Notes: a model not told the origin generated them from the sequence alone. DNA of 8,219 bases from an uncultured Actinomycetes bacterium (GCA_937888775.1 CALAQT010000076.1:1-8219), one strand, 5' to 3'; shown: positions 1-6,551, counted from the first letter of the stretch. Numbers and translations are program-made.

Positions 1-1
1 G

Positions 2-1276
2 GAGTGGCTCGGGCGGGCCGACGTGGCGGCGCGGGCCGTGCGGCTGATCCTCGACGGGGCGCTCGAGCGCGACGGCGTGTCGGGCCTGGCGCGCAGGCTC
101 GGCTACTCCGAGCGCCAGCTGCACCGCGTGCTGATCGCCGAGGTGGGAACGGGCGCGCTGTCGCTCGCCCGCGCGCAGCGCGCGCAGACCGCGCGCATCC
201 TGCTGCAGACCACCGATGTACCGATCACGCAGGTGGTCTTCGGCGCGGGCTTCAGCAGCGTGCGCCAGTTCAACGAGACGATCCGCGAGATCTTCGCGCG
301 CACGCCCACGGAGCTGCGTGGTCGCGCCGGCGGCGCGTGCGAGGGCGCCTCCGCGGCGAGCCACGCGATCACGCTGCGCCTCGCGCACAGGCTGCCGTTC
401 GCGGCCGCGCAGCTGCTCGGGTTCCTCGGCTACCGCGCCATCCCCGGCGTGGAGAGCTATGACGGCGCCACCTACACGCGGAGCCTGCGCCTGCCCCACG
501 GCGACGGCACCGTCGCGCTCAGCGCCGATGACCTCCCAGGCGAGATCCGAGCGGTGTTCGTGCTCGACGAGCTGCGCGACCTGACCGCCGCCATCGCCCG
601 CGCCCGGCACCTGCTCAACCTCGACGCCGACCCCGTTGCGGTGGACGAGGTCCTGGGGGCCGACCCGCTGCTCGAGGAGCTCGTCGCGCGCACCCCCGGC
701 GTCCGCATGCCGGGCGCAGCCGACGGGTTCGAGCTCGCGGTGCGAGCCGTCGTCGGCCAGCAGGTCGCCGTCGCGAGCGCGCGCACGGTTCTCGCCAGGA
801 TCGTGCGCGCCGCCGGAGAGCCCATCCGGGCTCCCGCCGGCGCCGTCACGCACAGCTTCCCCGCGCCACACGCGCTCGCCGAGCTCGCGCGCCGCCGACC
901 CGATGCCTTCGCGATGCCCGCATCGCGAAGGCGGACGATCGCAGCGCTCGCAGAGGCCGTCGCCGCGGGAGAGATCTCAATCGACCCCGGCGCCGACCCC
1001 GCGGCGCTCGAGCGCGACCTGCTCGACCTCCCGGGCATCGGGCCGTGGACCGCCGGCTACATCGCCATGAGGGGCCTCGGCGACCCCGACGCCTTCCTCG
1101 CAACCGACCTCGGAGTGCGGCGGTCGCTCGCACGCCTCGGCGCCGCCGCAGACCCCCGCGCCGTGACCGCCATGGCCGAGCCGTGGCGGCCGTGGCGCGC
1201 CTACGCCGTCGCCCACCTGTGGGCCGCCGAGGCGGGATCGCGGCCGCACGCAGGCACGAGCAGCACACGCCACTGA
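2..1276 (+). CDS. alkA: Ada/AlkA-type DNA-3-methyladenine glycosylase 2 with AraC-type HTH, 5' partial
   Basis: This is a base-excision repair enzyme that removes alkylated purines, fused to an Ada-like regulatory part. The frame is open to the left edge, reading EWLGRADVAARAV, so the start lies outside and an N-terminal Ada zinc/methyl-acceptor domain is probably cut off. In order: an AraC-type helix-turn-helix (about nt 20-325, with GYSERQLHRVL and the second helix region GFSSVRQFNETIRE); an AlkA N-terminal domain (about nt 365-560); and the HhH-GPD glycosylase domain (about nt 650-1230). The helix-hairpin-helix is LPGIGPWTAGYIAMRG at 1028-1075. The Asp of ATDLGVRRS (1106-1108) sits where E. 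coli AlkA has its catalytic Asp238. The family's C-terminal WRPWRAYAVAHLW is present, so the 3' end is intact. This Ada-HTH-AlkA fusion is common in Actinomycetota and is expected in the adaptive response to alkylation. No partner repair gene follows it here. The family call is secure; the extent of the N-terminus is inferred. Confidence 0.93.
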   Translation, partial: EWLGRADVAARAVRLILDGALERDGVSGLARRLGYSERQLHRVLIAEVGTGALSLARAQRAQTARILLQTTDVPITQVVFGAGFSSVRQFNETIREIFARTPTELRGRAGGACEGASAASHAITLRLAHRLPFAAAQLLGFLGYRAIPGVESYDGATYTRSLRLPHGDGTVALSADDLPGEIRAVFVLDELRDLTAAIARARHLLNLDADPVAVDEVLGADPLLEELVARTPGVRMPGAADGFELAVRAVVGQQVAVASARTVLARIVRAAGEPIRAPAGAVTHSFPAPHALAELARRRPDAFAMPASRRRTIAALAEAVAAGEISIDPGADPAALERDLLDLPGIGPWTAGYIAMRGLGDPDAFLATDLGVRRSLARLGAAADPRAVTAMAEPWRPWRAYAVAHLWAAEAGSRPHAGTSSTRH

Positions 1277-1510
1277 GCGCTGGCTCGACGCTCTTCGTGG
1301 AGACTACTGACACGGCTCAGTAGCTGACGCGCCCGCCAGGGAGTGGCTTCCCGGCTTGTCCGATCCACCTTCCGCTCATACCGTGGTCGCCATGCCGACG
1401 CTTGTTGCCGAGGGCGCGCGCAGGGACGCGGACCTCTGCGATGCGCCACTCCTCCTCGCGCTTCGCAGCGAGGAGACGCAGCGGGCTCCCGTGTGGTTCT
1501 TGCGCCAGGC
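1277..1510. other. Intergenic stretch without a recognisable gene
   Basis: Between the alkA stop and the start of HemY similarity I recognise no gene in any frame. Open frames exist only because the DNA is GC-rich, and their translations are Arg/Ala/Ser-rich with no family motif. Besides the stem-loop at 1304-1323 there is a second inverted repeat, CTCCTCGC/GCGAGGAG (1452-1459 and 1468-1475, 8-nt loop), of unknown role. The left breakpoint of the hemY deletion probably lies in this stretch. Confidence 0.5.
1304..1323 (+). terminator. Short stem-loop after alkA, possible terminator
   Basis: CTACTGA and TCAGTAG form a perfect 7-bp inverted repeat around a 6-nt loop, 27 bp after the alkA stop codon. 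The position fits a transcription terminator, but the stem is short, of moderate GC, and has no T-tract. The assignment is therefore weak and rests mainly on location. Confidence 0.3.
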
Positions 1511-1753
1511 TTCGAGCGCGCGCTGCCGCAGTATGCGGTCGGGCACCAGGAGCGCATCGCCCGCATTGACGCTGCGATGCAGCAGCAGCTTCCCGGCGTC
1601 AGCCTGTGCGGCGCCGCCTGTCGAGGTGTCGGCGTCGCAAGCTGCATTCGCGACGGGCGAGCGGCGGCTGAGGCCGTCGCGGCGGCTCTGCATGCCGGCT
1701 CGGGCGGAAGCGAGCAGCACGCCGCTGCGCGCCTGGTCCTGACGTCCAACTGA
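1511..1753 (+). pseudogene. hemY: C-terminal remnant of HemY/CgoX (protoporphyrinogen/coproporphyrinogen oxidase)
   Basis: The intact family is an FAD-dependent oxidase of about 450-480 residues that forms the porphyrin ring before iron insertion. Only the last roughly 80 residues are visible. FERALPQYAVGHQERIARID matches the family's usual 'W..ALPQY.VGH.ER' segment. LCGAACRGVGVASCIRDGRAAA matches the C-terminal FAD-binding stretch 'AG.aYRGVGIpDCI.sGr.AA'. The frame stays open upstream to a GTG-type start around 1343, but residues before about 1511 show no HemY features, so the dinucleotide-binding N-terminus and the central domain are gone. It stops 23 bp before hemQ. Adjacent hemY-hemQ genes are a known arrangement in the coproporphyrin-dependent haem pathway, which supports the identification. 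It cannot be a working oxidase. A full copy elsewhere in the genome would be needed. An assembly join is the alternative explanation. Confidence 0.75.
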
Positions 1754-1763
1754 GAACAACGAG

Positions 1764-1768
1764 AGGAG
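1764..1768 (+). promoter_or_regulatory. Shine-Dalgarno sequence of hemQ
   Basis: AGGAG lies 8 bases before the ATG at 1777, inside a longer purine run (GAGAGGAG). It is the best ribosome-binding site in the window and fixes the hemQ start. Confidence 0.75.
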
Positions 1769-1776
1769 CCCCACCG

Positions 1777-2484
1777 ATGTCCAGCGTGTTGCCCGCCGAG
1801 AAGACCCACCCCACCGACGACTTCCCGCACGGTCTTCTCTACACCGCCTACGCCGCCTTTCGCGTCCGCGGGTCGCTCGCCGGGCACGTGCCCGGAGAGC
1901 TGGCCGCGGAGGCGGAGCTGGCGATCACCCAGTCCGAGGGCGTCGCCGTCCGCGGCTTCTACACGACAGCCGGGATGCGCGCCGACTGCGACCTGCTCCT
2001 GTGGCTGGCGGGCCCCTCCGCCGAGGCGATGCAGGAGGCCCAGGGGGCGCTGCGCCGCACGCGCCTGGGCGGGATGCTCGAGTCCTTCTGGCAGGCAGTG
2101 GGGCTGCACCGCGAGGCCGAGTTCAGCAGGTCCCACGTCCCCGCGTTCTTCGCCGGAGAGCCGCCGCGCAACTGGCTGTGCGCCTACCCCTTCGTGCGCA
2201 CCCCCGAGTGGTATCTGCTGGAGCCGGAGCGTCGCCGCGAGCTGCTGATCGAACACGGGCGCATGGGCCGGGACTACCCCGACGTGCGCGCCAACACCGT
2301 CAGCGCCTTCGGGCTCGGCGACTATGAGTGGCTGCTCGCCTTCGAGGCGGACGACCTGGGGCGCATCGTCGACCTGATCCGCCATCTGCGGGCCGCGGAG
2401 GCACGCCTCTACACCAAGAACGAGCTCCCGTTCATCACCGGGCTGCGCAGGCCCCTCGAGGAGATCCTGGCAGAGCTGCCCTAG
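1777..2484 (+). CDS. hemQ: Coproheme decarboxylase HemQ (ChdC), chlorite dismutase superfamily
   Basis: HemQ carries out the last step of the coproporphyrin-dependent haem pathway: hydrogen-peroxide-driven oxidative decarboxylation of two propionates of coproheme III to give haem b. It is cytoplasmic and normally a homopentamer. The 235-residue product has the normal actinobacterial length and seems complete. Comparing spacing with the well-studied Corynebacterium diphtheriae enzyme (His118, Tyr135, His158) puts the distal His base at His120 (SRSHVPAFF), the catalytic Tyr at Tyr137 (AYPFVRTPEWYLL) and the proximal haem ligand at His160 (EHGRMGRDYPDVRANT). The conserved SAFGLGDYEWLLAFEADD (176-193) and RHLRAAEAR (202-210) follow. 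The start is set by the AGGAG at 1764-1768. All key residues are present, so the gene is probably functional, although its usual upstream partner hemY survives only as a fragment. Identification rests on whole-length pattern recognition, with the active-site alignment made by hand. Confidence 0.96.
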   Translation: MSSVLPAEKTHPTDDFPHGLLYTAYAAFRVRGSLAGHVPGELAAEAELAITQSEGVAVRGFYTTAGMRADCDLLLWLAGPSAEAMQEAQGALRRTRLGGMLESFWQAVGLHREAEFSRSHVPAFFAGEPPRNWLCAYPFVRTPEWYLLEPERRRELLIEHGRMGRDYPDVRANTVSAFGLGDYEWLLAFEADDLGRIVDLIRHLRAAEARLYTKNELPFITGLRRPLEEILAELP

Positions 2485-2488
2485 CCGC

Positions 2489-2605
2489 ATGCTCGCGGCG
2501 CTGGACAGGCACCTGACGCGCCCGCGGCTCGCCGCGTGGGCAGCAGTGACGGCGCTCCTCGGGTGGGCGCTGATGAGCATCGGGGCCATTCGTTCGCGCC
2601 TCTGA
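2489..2605 (+). CDS. Possible 38-residue single-span membrane peptide
   Basis: An ATG four bases after the hemQ stop opens a frame of 38 codons ending TGA at 2605. The product has a basic N-terminal part (MLAALDRHLTRPRLAAW) and then a hydrophobic stretch, AAVTALLGWALMSIGAI (residues 18-34), long enough for one membrane helix, with Arg residues after it. Translation could be coupled to hemQ; its own ribosome-binding site is poor. I recognise no family. In such GC-rich DNA a short open frame can arise by chance, so it is reported as possible only. A homologue directly downstream of hemQ in relatives would decide it. Confidence 0.35.
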   Translation: MLAALDRHLTRPRLAAWAAVTALLGWALMSIGAIRSRL

Positions 2606-2651
2606 ATCCGGACTCGGCTGCCCCGACTGGCCCGCTTGCCACGAAGCGCTC

Positions 2652-2885
2652 GTGGTTCTCGACGGCGCGATCTGGGAGGTCAGGGTCGACGGCAATCGGG
2701 TGATCTACCGCATCCTGTTCGCGCCGGAGGGTAGCCGTGGCCAGATCCTCCTTGCGCTGGAGGGACTCAACAAGAAGACGCAGAAGACCCCACCGGCCAC
2801 GATCGCTCTGGCGAAGCGACGCCTCGCCGACTGGCAGCGGAGGGGAGAGAAGAAGCGCGCCGCCCGTCACGGTCGGTCTTCCTGA
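2652..2885 (+). pseudogene. higB: HigB/RelE-type toxin (phage Gp49-like), N-terminally truncated
   Basis: Intact members are ribosome-dependent mRNA endonucleases of about 100-120 residues. The 77 residues from the GTG at 2652 carry the family's C-terminal two thirds: DGAIWEVRVDGNRVIYRILF, the ILLALEGLNKKTQKTP strand-turn, and the final basic helix IALAKRRLADWQRR. The first roughly 35-50 residues, normally two helices followed by a 'P..K.L.DG.WELR' lead-in, are missing. In-frame stops at 2571-2576 rule out a longer version, and there is no ATG between them and 2652. The next forward frame reads GPLATKR at about 2620-2640, which resembles the expected lead-in, so a frameshift close to 2640 may also contribute. 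The start is therefore uncertain and the product is probably inactive. It is followed by an intact antitoxin-like gene, the usual toxin-first order. Confidence 0.75.
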
Positions 2886-2896
2886 CCGGCAACCAC

Positions 2897-2925
2897 TTGC
2901 AACTATCTCCGTTAAGAGATACCAT
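2897..2925 (+). promoter_or_regulatory. Predicted antitoxin promoter with an operator-like inverted repeat
   Basis: TTGCAA (2897-2902) and TACCAT (2920-2925) each match the sigma-70 -35 and -10 consensus at four of six bases, with the ideal 17-bp spacing. A perfect inverted repeat, TATCTC and GAGATA (2904-2909 and 2916-2921, 6-bp spacer), fills the spacer and overlaps the -10. The segment is AT-rich against its surroundings. Antitoxins with Xre domains usually repress their own promoter at such palindromes. Promoter and operator function are inferred. Confidence 0.5.
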
Positions 2926-2962
2926 GCTAGATATCCGCGAGTCAAGACAGCAGGCGAGGCCG

Positions 2963-3289
2963 ATGCCCAAACCAGACTTCCTAGAGCAGATGATCGACAA
3001 GCGCACCGCGCGCAACCCCGAGTTTCCTCGACTCCTGGATGCAGCTCGTCGGCGCCGCGAGCTACTGCGCACACTCGCCGGGCAGCGCGAGGAGCAGCAG
3101 CGGACACAGACTGCCATCGCCGCGGCGATGGACACATCGCAGTCCTTCATCGCGCGCCTTGAGAGCACGGCCGTCGACGCGAAGATGTCGACTGTAGACC
3201 GCTACGCGGAGAGCCTGGGCTTCGTCGTCCAATACCACCTCATCCCCGCGGCCGAGGCCGAGGACGCGCCCTCGGTCATCGTCGGGTAG
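2963..3289 (+). CDS. higA: Xre-family HTH antitoxin, HigA-like
   Basis: This is the likely DNA-binding antitoxin that neutralises HigB-type toxin and represses the locus. From the ATG at 2963 the product has 108 residues and begins MPKPDFLEQMIDK. An N-terminal helical part is followed by an Xre/Cro HTH at about residues 40-92: TQTAIAAAMDTSQSFIARLE is the helix-turn-helix with the typical 'S.S.IARLE' recognition helix, then MSTVDRYAESLGF. The end, VVQYHLIPAAEAE, is a beta-strand and tail usual in this group. The frame is open further upstream (TTG 2897, ATG 2924). I chose 2963 because the predicted promoter would start transcription around 2932, and because the protein then begins like typical family members; the ribosome site (GGCGAGG) is only moderate. 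No defects are seen. The toxin gene ends about 78 bp upstream, a longer gap than most toxin-antitoxin pairs, which suits a separate promoter. Confidence 0.85.
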   Translation: MPKPDFLEQMIDKRTARNPEFPRLLDAARRRRELLRTLAGQREEQQRTQTAIAAAMDTSQSFIARLESTAVDAKMSTVDRYAESLGFVVQYHLIPAAEAEDAPSVIVG

Positions 3290-3324
3290 AGGCTCATCGT
3301 GAGCGCCCTCGTGAGTGGTCACGC

Positions 3325-4116
3325 TCAGGTTTGGGGGTGAGGAGCCGGGCGAGGCCAGGCAGGATCCGGCGCGAGATGAAGGGTGTCCTCATAGCCGAGC
3401 CCCAACGCGGAGCTGGGCTGCTCTCGGTGCGCGAGGGAGGGTGTCTGTGCTCGGCTGGTTCGCATCTTCTGCGAGAGCCTGGCGAGGAGCTTCTCGTCCT
3501 GGCCGGCTAGGTCGAGCTCGTCGCGGTTGACGTACCACTCGGTGCCGTTGCGGGCGCGGCTGGCCTGGACGTAGGAGCCTTCCCGGCTGGTTTGCCAGCC
3601 TCCCGTGACCACGACAGTGCGGTCGACGGTTGCGCCCTGCTGGCCGTGGATGTGATGCGCGTACCCCAGACGCAGGGATTCCAGGTGCTCGCCCGCGATG
3701 CGGACCTGGCGCTCTGAGATGTCGAGCGTGACCGTGACGCCCCGGTCGTGGTCGATGTCGGTGACCTGTCCGCGGGCGCCGTTCTCGACCCGCGGCTGCC
3801 CACGTTCGTGGTGCTGGGCGGTGAAGACGATCCGGTCGCCTTCGCGCACCCCGTAATGCTTGTGCGGCAGCTGGACCTCAGCGAGTCCGAGTTCGCCGCG
3901 CTCGGCGCGCAGGTGCTGGGCGCGGGCGTTCAGCCGGTCTACCTCTACGTTCGACGCGTCGGTGATCAACGCGACCTCTCGAATCTCCCTTGTCTCGGTC
4001 AGATCGGCCCATCGTTTGACCGCGGCCTCCCCCGCCTGCTCGCGCGTGTCGGTCAGGAAAAGCTGGCTACGGGACTTGTAGTGCGCCATCGCCCGCTCAG
4101 GTTCCCCATAGCGCAA
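3325..4116 (-). pseudogene. traA: MobF relaxase-helicase, C-terminal helicase part, separated by a frameshift
   Basis: This frame continues the relaxase-helicase from the next entry. It holds the second half of the RecD/TraI-like superfamily 1B helicase. RYGEPERAMAHYKSRSQLF (residues 2-20) and ALITDASNVEVDRLNARAQ (49-67) belong to the second RecA-like domain. YGVREGDRIVFT leads into an SH3-like insertion (about 88-150). LGYAHHIHGQQGATVDRTVV (150-169) and SYVQASRARNGTEWYV (181-196) are the last helicase motifs, including the arginine expected in motif VI. The tail after residue 215 is unconserved. There is no credible start of its own: the frame simply runs on upstream as AWAALRYG, in register with the lost frame. 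Shared protein similarity across the junction shows that this and the N-terminal part were one gene of about 870 codons. It converges on the antitoxin gene, with only 35 bp between the two stops. Confidence 0.9.
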
Positions 4117-5939
4117 CGCCGCCCAAGCCCTGCGCCCTCCGGGTCGCTCGTGCGTCGGACCTCTGACAGCTCGGCCGTGGGTGCGTTGTGAGCGATGCGG
4201 TCGAACATTCCGCCGGGGCCGATCGACGGGAGCTGCATGCCGTCACCGACGGCGATCAGCTTCGCCCCCGACCGGTCGATCAGCTCCGTGAGGGCATCCA
4301 TGCGCATGTGGTCGACCATCCCGGCCTCATCGAGAATCACCGTCGTCTCGGGCCCGACGTGGAGCCTGCCGTTGTTCGCACGCACGACCAGCGCGTCCAG
4401 CGTCAGCGTGGAGCCCTCCAGCGCGGGGCTGCCGATTCCGAGCCGCTCGGCTGTGGACCCTGAGACGGCGATGCCGAGCACCTCGCGGCCCGCGCTCTGC
4501 TCGGCGCGGGCTGCGGCGTCGATCACGACGCCCTTGCCGGTCCCGGCCGGGCCGATCAGTACAGCGAGGCCCTCCGGCCCCGTGACGGTCCGTAGGGCCT
4601 GCTCCTGCTCAGCGGACAGAGGTGCGCCCATGCGCTCGGCGACCTCCCTGGACGCATTCGCCCTGGCGCGCTCGCCGACCTCTCGGCCCGCCGGCCGGGC
4701 CAGCCGGTGCGCACGTCGCTCCATCGCCTGCTCCTGCGCCCGGATCGCAAGGGTCGTCATGCGTCCGCCCTCCAAGGTGAGGATGCGACGCTCGCCGACC
4801 ATCCTGTGCGTCAACCCGATCGCCTCCTCGGGGCCGAGCTCGCCGGCGGACTGCTCAAGCGCGACCGCACGCAGGAGCCCCGCATCGAACGTCGCCGTGC
4901 GCTCGGTCAGAGTCGCTTCGATGCGCTCCTCAATTCCCCGCTCCGGGGCTGCCGGCGGCGGCGCACCGACCAGATGCACCGCCTCATCCGCACCGAACCC
5001 GTGGCGCTCCCCTGTCCGTGCCCAGACACGCTGGAGGTCCCCTCGGTTCGTCAGCTCCTTTGAGCGGCGGTTCTCGAGAGCTATGTCGCGGATCTCCCCG
5101 CGTTCGGGAGCACGGCCGTGCTTGGCGCGGAACCGCTCGGCCGCGTGCGCGATCTCACGGTGGCGCTTTGAGAACGCGTTGCGGAGTTCGGCCGGCACCC
5201 CCGCGATCTCGAAGTACTTGCCGTCCTTGCCGGTGCCCTGTTCGATCGGGTAGCCCTCCCCCGCGAGCTCCTGCGCGAGCGCTGAGCGGTAGAACGCGCC
5301 GACCTCGCGCAGTCCCCTGAAGACCGGACGTGAGGCGACCGCGACGATCCGGTCGTCCTCCCGGACCGCGCCGCTGATGACCACATGCGTGTGCAGCTGC
5401 GGGTCCGGCGCCTCAGCGCCGCTGACACCCCTGGCCGTGGTGTGGCGGTAGCCGGTCGCGATCACATCCTTGGCCTGCTCTTCCACCACCTGTCCGCTGT
5501 AGCGGCGGCGAACCAACGGCACCCGCTCCTTGAGGTATGCCATCGACCTCTCCACCGCCGCTGCGTGGGCGGCCTCTATCTGCTCGCGCTGCCACGGATC
5601 CCCGAGCGCCCACACGACCGACACGGACTTAGGGGCGCTGAACGTCACATCGATGCCGCCACCCCGGCTGCCGTGCGCGCCCGCCGGGCGCAGCCAGCCG
5701 CCCGTCGCTGGATGCCGGCCCTCCATCAGCGCGGTGAAATCCGCGCCGATCACGGGGGCGTCCGGATCGATCCCAAGCCTCGCGAGCGTCTCGCGATCAG
5801 ACAACCATCGGCCGGGAGCCTCGGTCAGCTCCCCGTCGGGCGTCAGGTAGTAGTCGCCCTGCTCGGGCGCGATCGTCTTGCCCTCCAGGTAGCGAGCGTA
5901 GCCACCACCCCGCCCGGCACCGATGCTGGATGCACTCAT
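4053..5939 (-). CDS. traA: MobF-family conjugative relaxase (TraA/TrwC-like), relaxase plus N-terminal helicase part
   Basis: The protein nicks one plasmid or element strand at oriT, stays covalently attached to the 5' end through a Tyr, and unwinds the DNA during conjugation. I prefer the ATG at 5939 over the GTG one codon earlier. Counting from that GTG: the relaxase domain is about residues 1-300, with an early Tyr pair at 31-32 (GDYYLTP) and single Tyr15 and Tyr18 as nucleophile candidates, IDVTFSAPKSVSVVWAL (97-113), and the three metal-binding His at 167 (GYRHTTARG), 184 and 186 (PDPQLHTHVV). The helicase follows: Walker A GPAGTGKG (464-471), Walker B VILDEAGMV (535-543) and GDGMQLPS (567-574). 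After about residue 602 (RRTSDPEG) the frame loses similarity and reads nonsense to a stop at 4053, while the expected sequence continues in another frame. The relaxase domain itself is intact, so a product truncated within the helicase could still nick. No accessory mobilisation or type IV secretion gene is adjacent. Confidence 0.95.
   Translation of the reverse strand: MSASSIGAGRGGGYARYLEGKTIAPEQGDYYLTPDGELTEAPGRWLSDRETLARLGIDPDAPVIGADFTALMEGRHPATGGWLRPAGAHGSRGGGIDVTFSAPKSVSVVWALGDPWQREQIEAAHAAAVERSMAYLKERVPLVRRRYSGQVVEEQAKDVIATGYRHTTARGVSGAEAPDPQLHTHVVISGAVREDDRIVAVASRPVFRGLREVGAFYRSALAQELAGEGYPIEQGTGKDGKYFEIAGVPAELRNAFSKRHREIAHAAERFRAKHGRAPERGEIRDIALENRRSKELTNRGDLQRVWARTGERHGFGADEAVHLVGAPPPAAPERGIEERIEATLTERTATFDAGLLRAVALEQSAGELGPEEAIGLTHRMVGERRILTLEGGRMTTLAIRAQEQAMERRAHRLARPAGREVGERARANASREVAERMGAPLSAEQEQALRTVTGPEGLAVLIGPAGTGKGVVIDAAARAEQSAGREVLGIAVSGSTAERLGIGSPALEGSTLTLDALVVRANNGRLHVGPETTVILDEAGMVDHMRMDALTELIDRSGAKLIAVGDGMQLPSIGPGGMFDRIAHNAPTAELSEVRRTSDPEGAGLGRRCAMGNLSGRWRTTSPVASFS
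4128..4140 (-). other. Frameshift point within the relaxase-helicase gene
   Basis: On the coding strand the N-terminal frame reads ...SDPEG, and the C-terminal frame picks up at RAWAALRYGEPERA. Adding one base within GAGGGCGCAGG, for example GAGG[A]GCGCAGG, gives PEERRAWAALRYG, which reads smoothly into the second frame. A single-base loss here explains the split. No slippery heptamer is evident, so programmed frameshifting is unlikely. A true mutation and a sequencing or assembly error cannot be told apart from the sequence alone. Confidence 0.8.
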
Positions 5940-6005
5940 CACACCATCTAAGACCCCGAGCGGCCCGAAACGGCCACAGCAATCAGACAGCCTCGGCTTG
6001 CATCA

Positions 6006-6033
6006 TGTGTGTGTGTGTGTGTGTGTGTGTGTG
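6006..6033. repeat. (TG)14 dinucleotide microsatellite
   Basis: Fourteen uninterrupted TG units begin 67 bp before the relaxase ATG; they read as CA units on the coding strand of that gene. Alternating purine-pyrimidine TG tracts can adopt Z-DNA and are prone to slippage. Such a long pure tract is rare in bacteria, especially at this GC content. Confidence 0.95.
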
Positions 6034-6092
6034 CTCAGTGAGACGCTTCGGGCGCCGGACGGTTGTGCGGGGCACTCGCAGCTCGAACTCGG

Positions 6093-6118
6093 GTCGTTCT
6101 CGGCGTGCTGAGAACGAC
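6093..6118. repeat. Perfect 9-bp inverted repeat, candidate oriT or operator
   Basis: GTCGTTCTC (6093-6101) and GAGAACGAC (6110-6118) pair perfectly around an 8-nt spacer, GGCGTGCT. It lies about 155 bp upstream of the relaxase start. Similar words, GTGCGGGGC (6065-6073) and GTGCCGGGGC (6121-6130), flank it on both sides. Inverted repeats next to the nick site are a common feature of MobF transfer origins, so an oriT role is plausible. A regulator-binding site would look the same. No T-tract follows, so a terminator is less likely. Confidence 0.45.
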
Positions 6119-6498
6119 GTGTGCCGGGGCGTTGGCGTCCTTGATTGCGCTGGGCGCACGCGACGCGATGATCTTGGTGGCGCGGGTGACGGCGAGTCCA
6201 AGCCCAGGCGCTTAAGTTAGGGCTTGCGGTCTGTCGCGCGGGTGCCGACTTCCAGGGCGCACACGCGGTGTCGCACCGGTATCCCTCTTCGGCACGGCGC
6301 GCCCCTGCGGGCAACCAATCGGTCGGAGAGTTCGGCGCGGCGTGCAGCACTCGACCGGTCGCAAAGGGCGCTGGGCACGGGCCCGCCGAGGAAGGCCGCG
6401 GCCATCCCGGTGATCAGTGACGCTCGGCTCACCGGGACGTGACCACCATGCCAAAGGTCCAGTCCGACACCCCCTGAGGAGTCGACGGCGCTCAGCGG

Positions 6499-6532
6499 GC
6501 GCGCTGCCAGCCGGCGCGTTGCCAGCCGGCGC
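6499..6532. repeat. 15-bp tandem repeat, about 2.3 copies
   Basis: The unit GCGCGYTGCCAGCCG occurs twice in tandem (6499-6513 and 6514-6528), differing at one base, followed by four bases of a third copy. It sits 20 bp beyond the stop of the unknown minus-strand gene. No function can be assigned; it may be a product of replication slippage. Confidence 0.7.
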
Positions 6533-6551
6533 AAGGCGACCAGCCTCGGAA

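Larger units (their letters stand above)
5943..6551. other. Non-coding stretch upstream of the relaxase
   Basis: About 600 bp in which no frame on either strand gives a recognisable protein. It contains a (TG)14 tract (6006-6033), a 9-bp inverted repeat (6093-6118) flanked by similar G-rich words, and a 15-bp tandem repeat (6499-6532). Upstream DNA of MobF relaxase genes commonly carries the transfer origin and promoters, so this is where I would expect them. I could not identify a convincing promoter for the relaxase gene. One forward frame reads ASLIALGARDAMILVARVTA (about 6132-6190), slightly protein-like but not recognised, and may be a gene relic. Confidence 0.5.

Noticed and set aside
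1201..2589. A 462-codon open frame on the minus strand opposite alkA, the hemY remnant and hemQ
   Set aside because: It lies antisense to hemQ, whose active-site residues are clear. Its translation has no family motif, and long antisense frames are expected at this GC content.
4100..4140. Programmed ribosomal frameshift in the relaxase gene
   Set aside because: No slippery heptamer is present at the frame change, and the alignment fits a simple one-base loss.
4195..5253. A 352-codon plus-strand frame opposite the relaxase
   Set aside because: The translation is Ser/Arg/Pro-rich with no motifs, and the opposite strand carries the full relaxase and helicase motif set.
5370..5420. Gln instead of His before LHTH in the relaxase (PDPQLHTHVV), apparently a lost metal ligand
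   Set aside because: The third His of MobF relaxases lies upstream (here GYRHTTARG). PQLHTH is normal for the family, so the triad is complete.
5960..6350. Minus-strand frames running through the CA repeat (poly Thr-His) as a gene
   Set aside because: Apart from the repeat-encoded Thr-His run the translations have no protein-like pattern, no credible start and no family resemblance.
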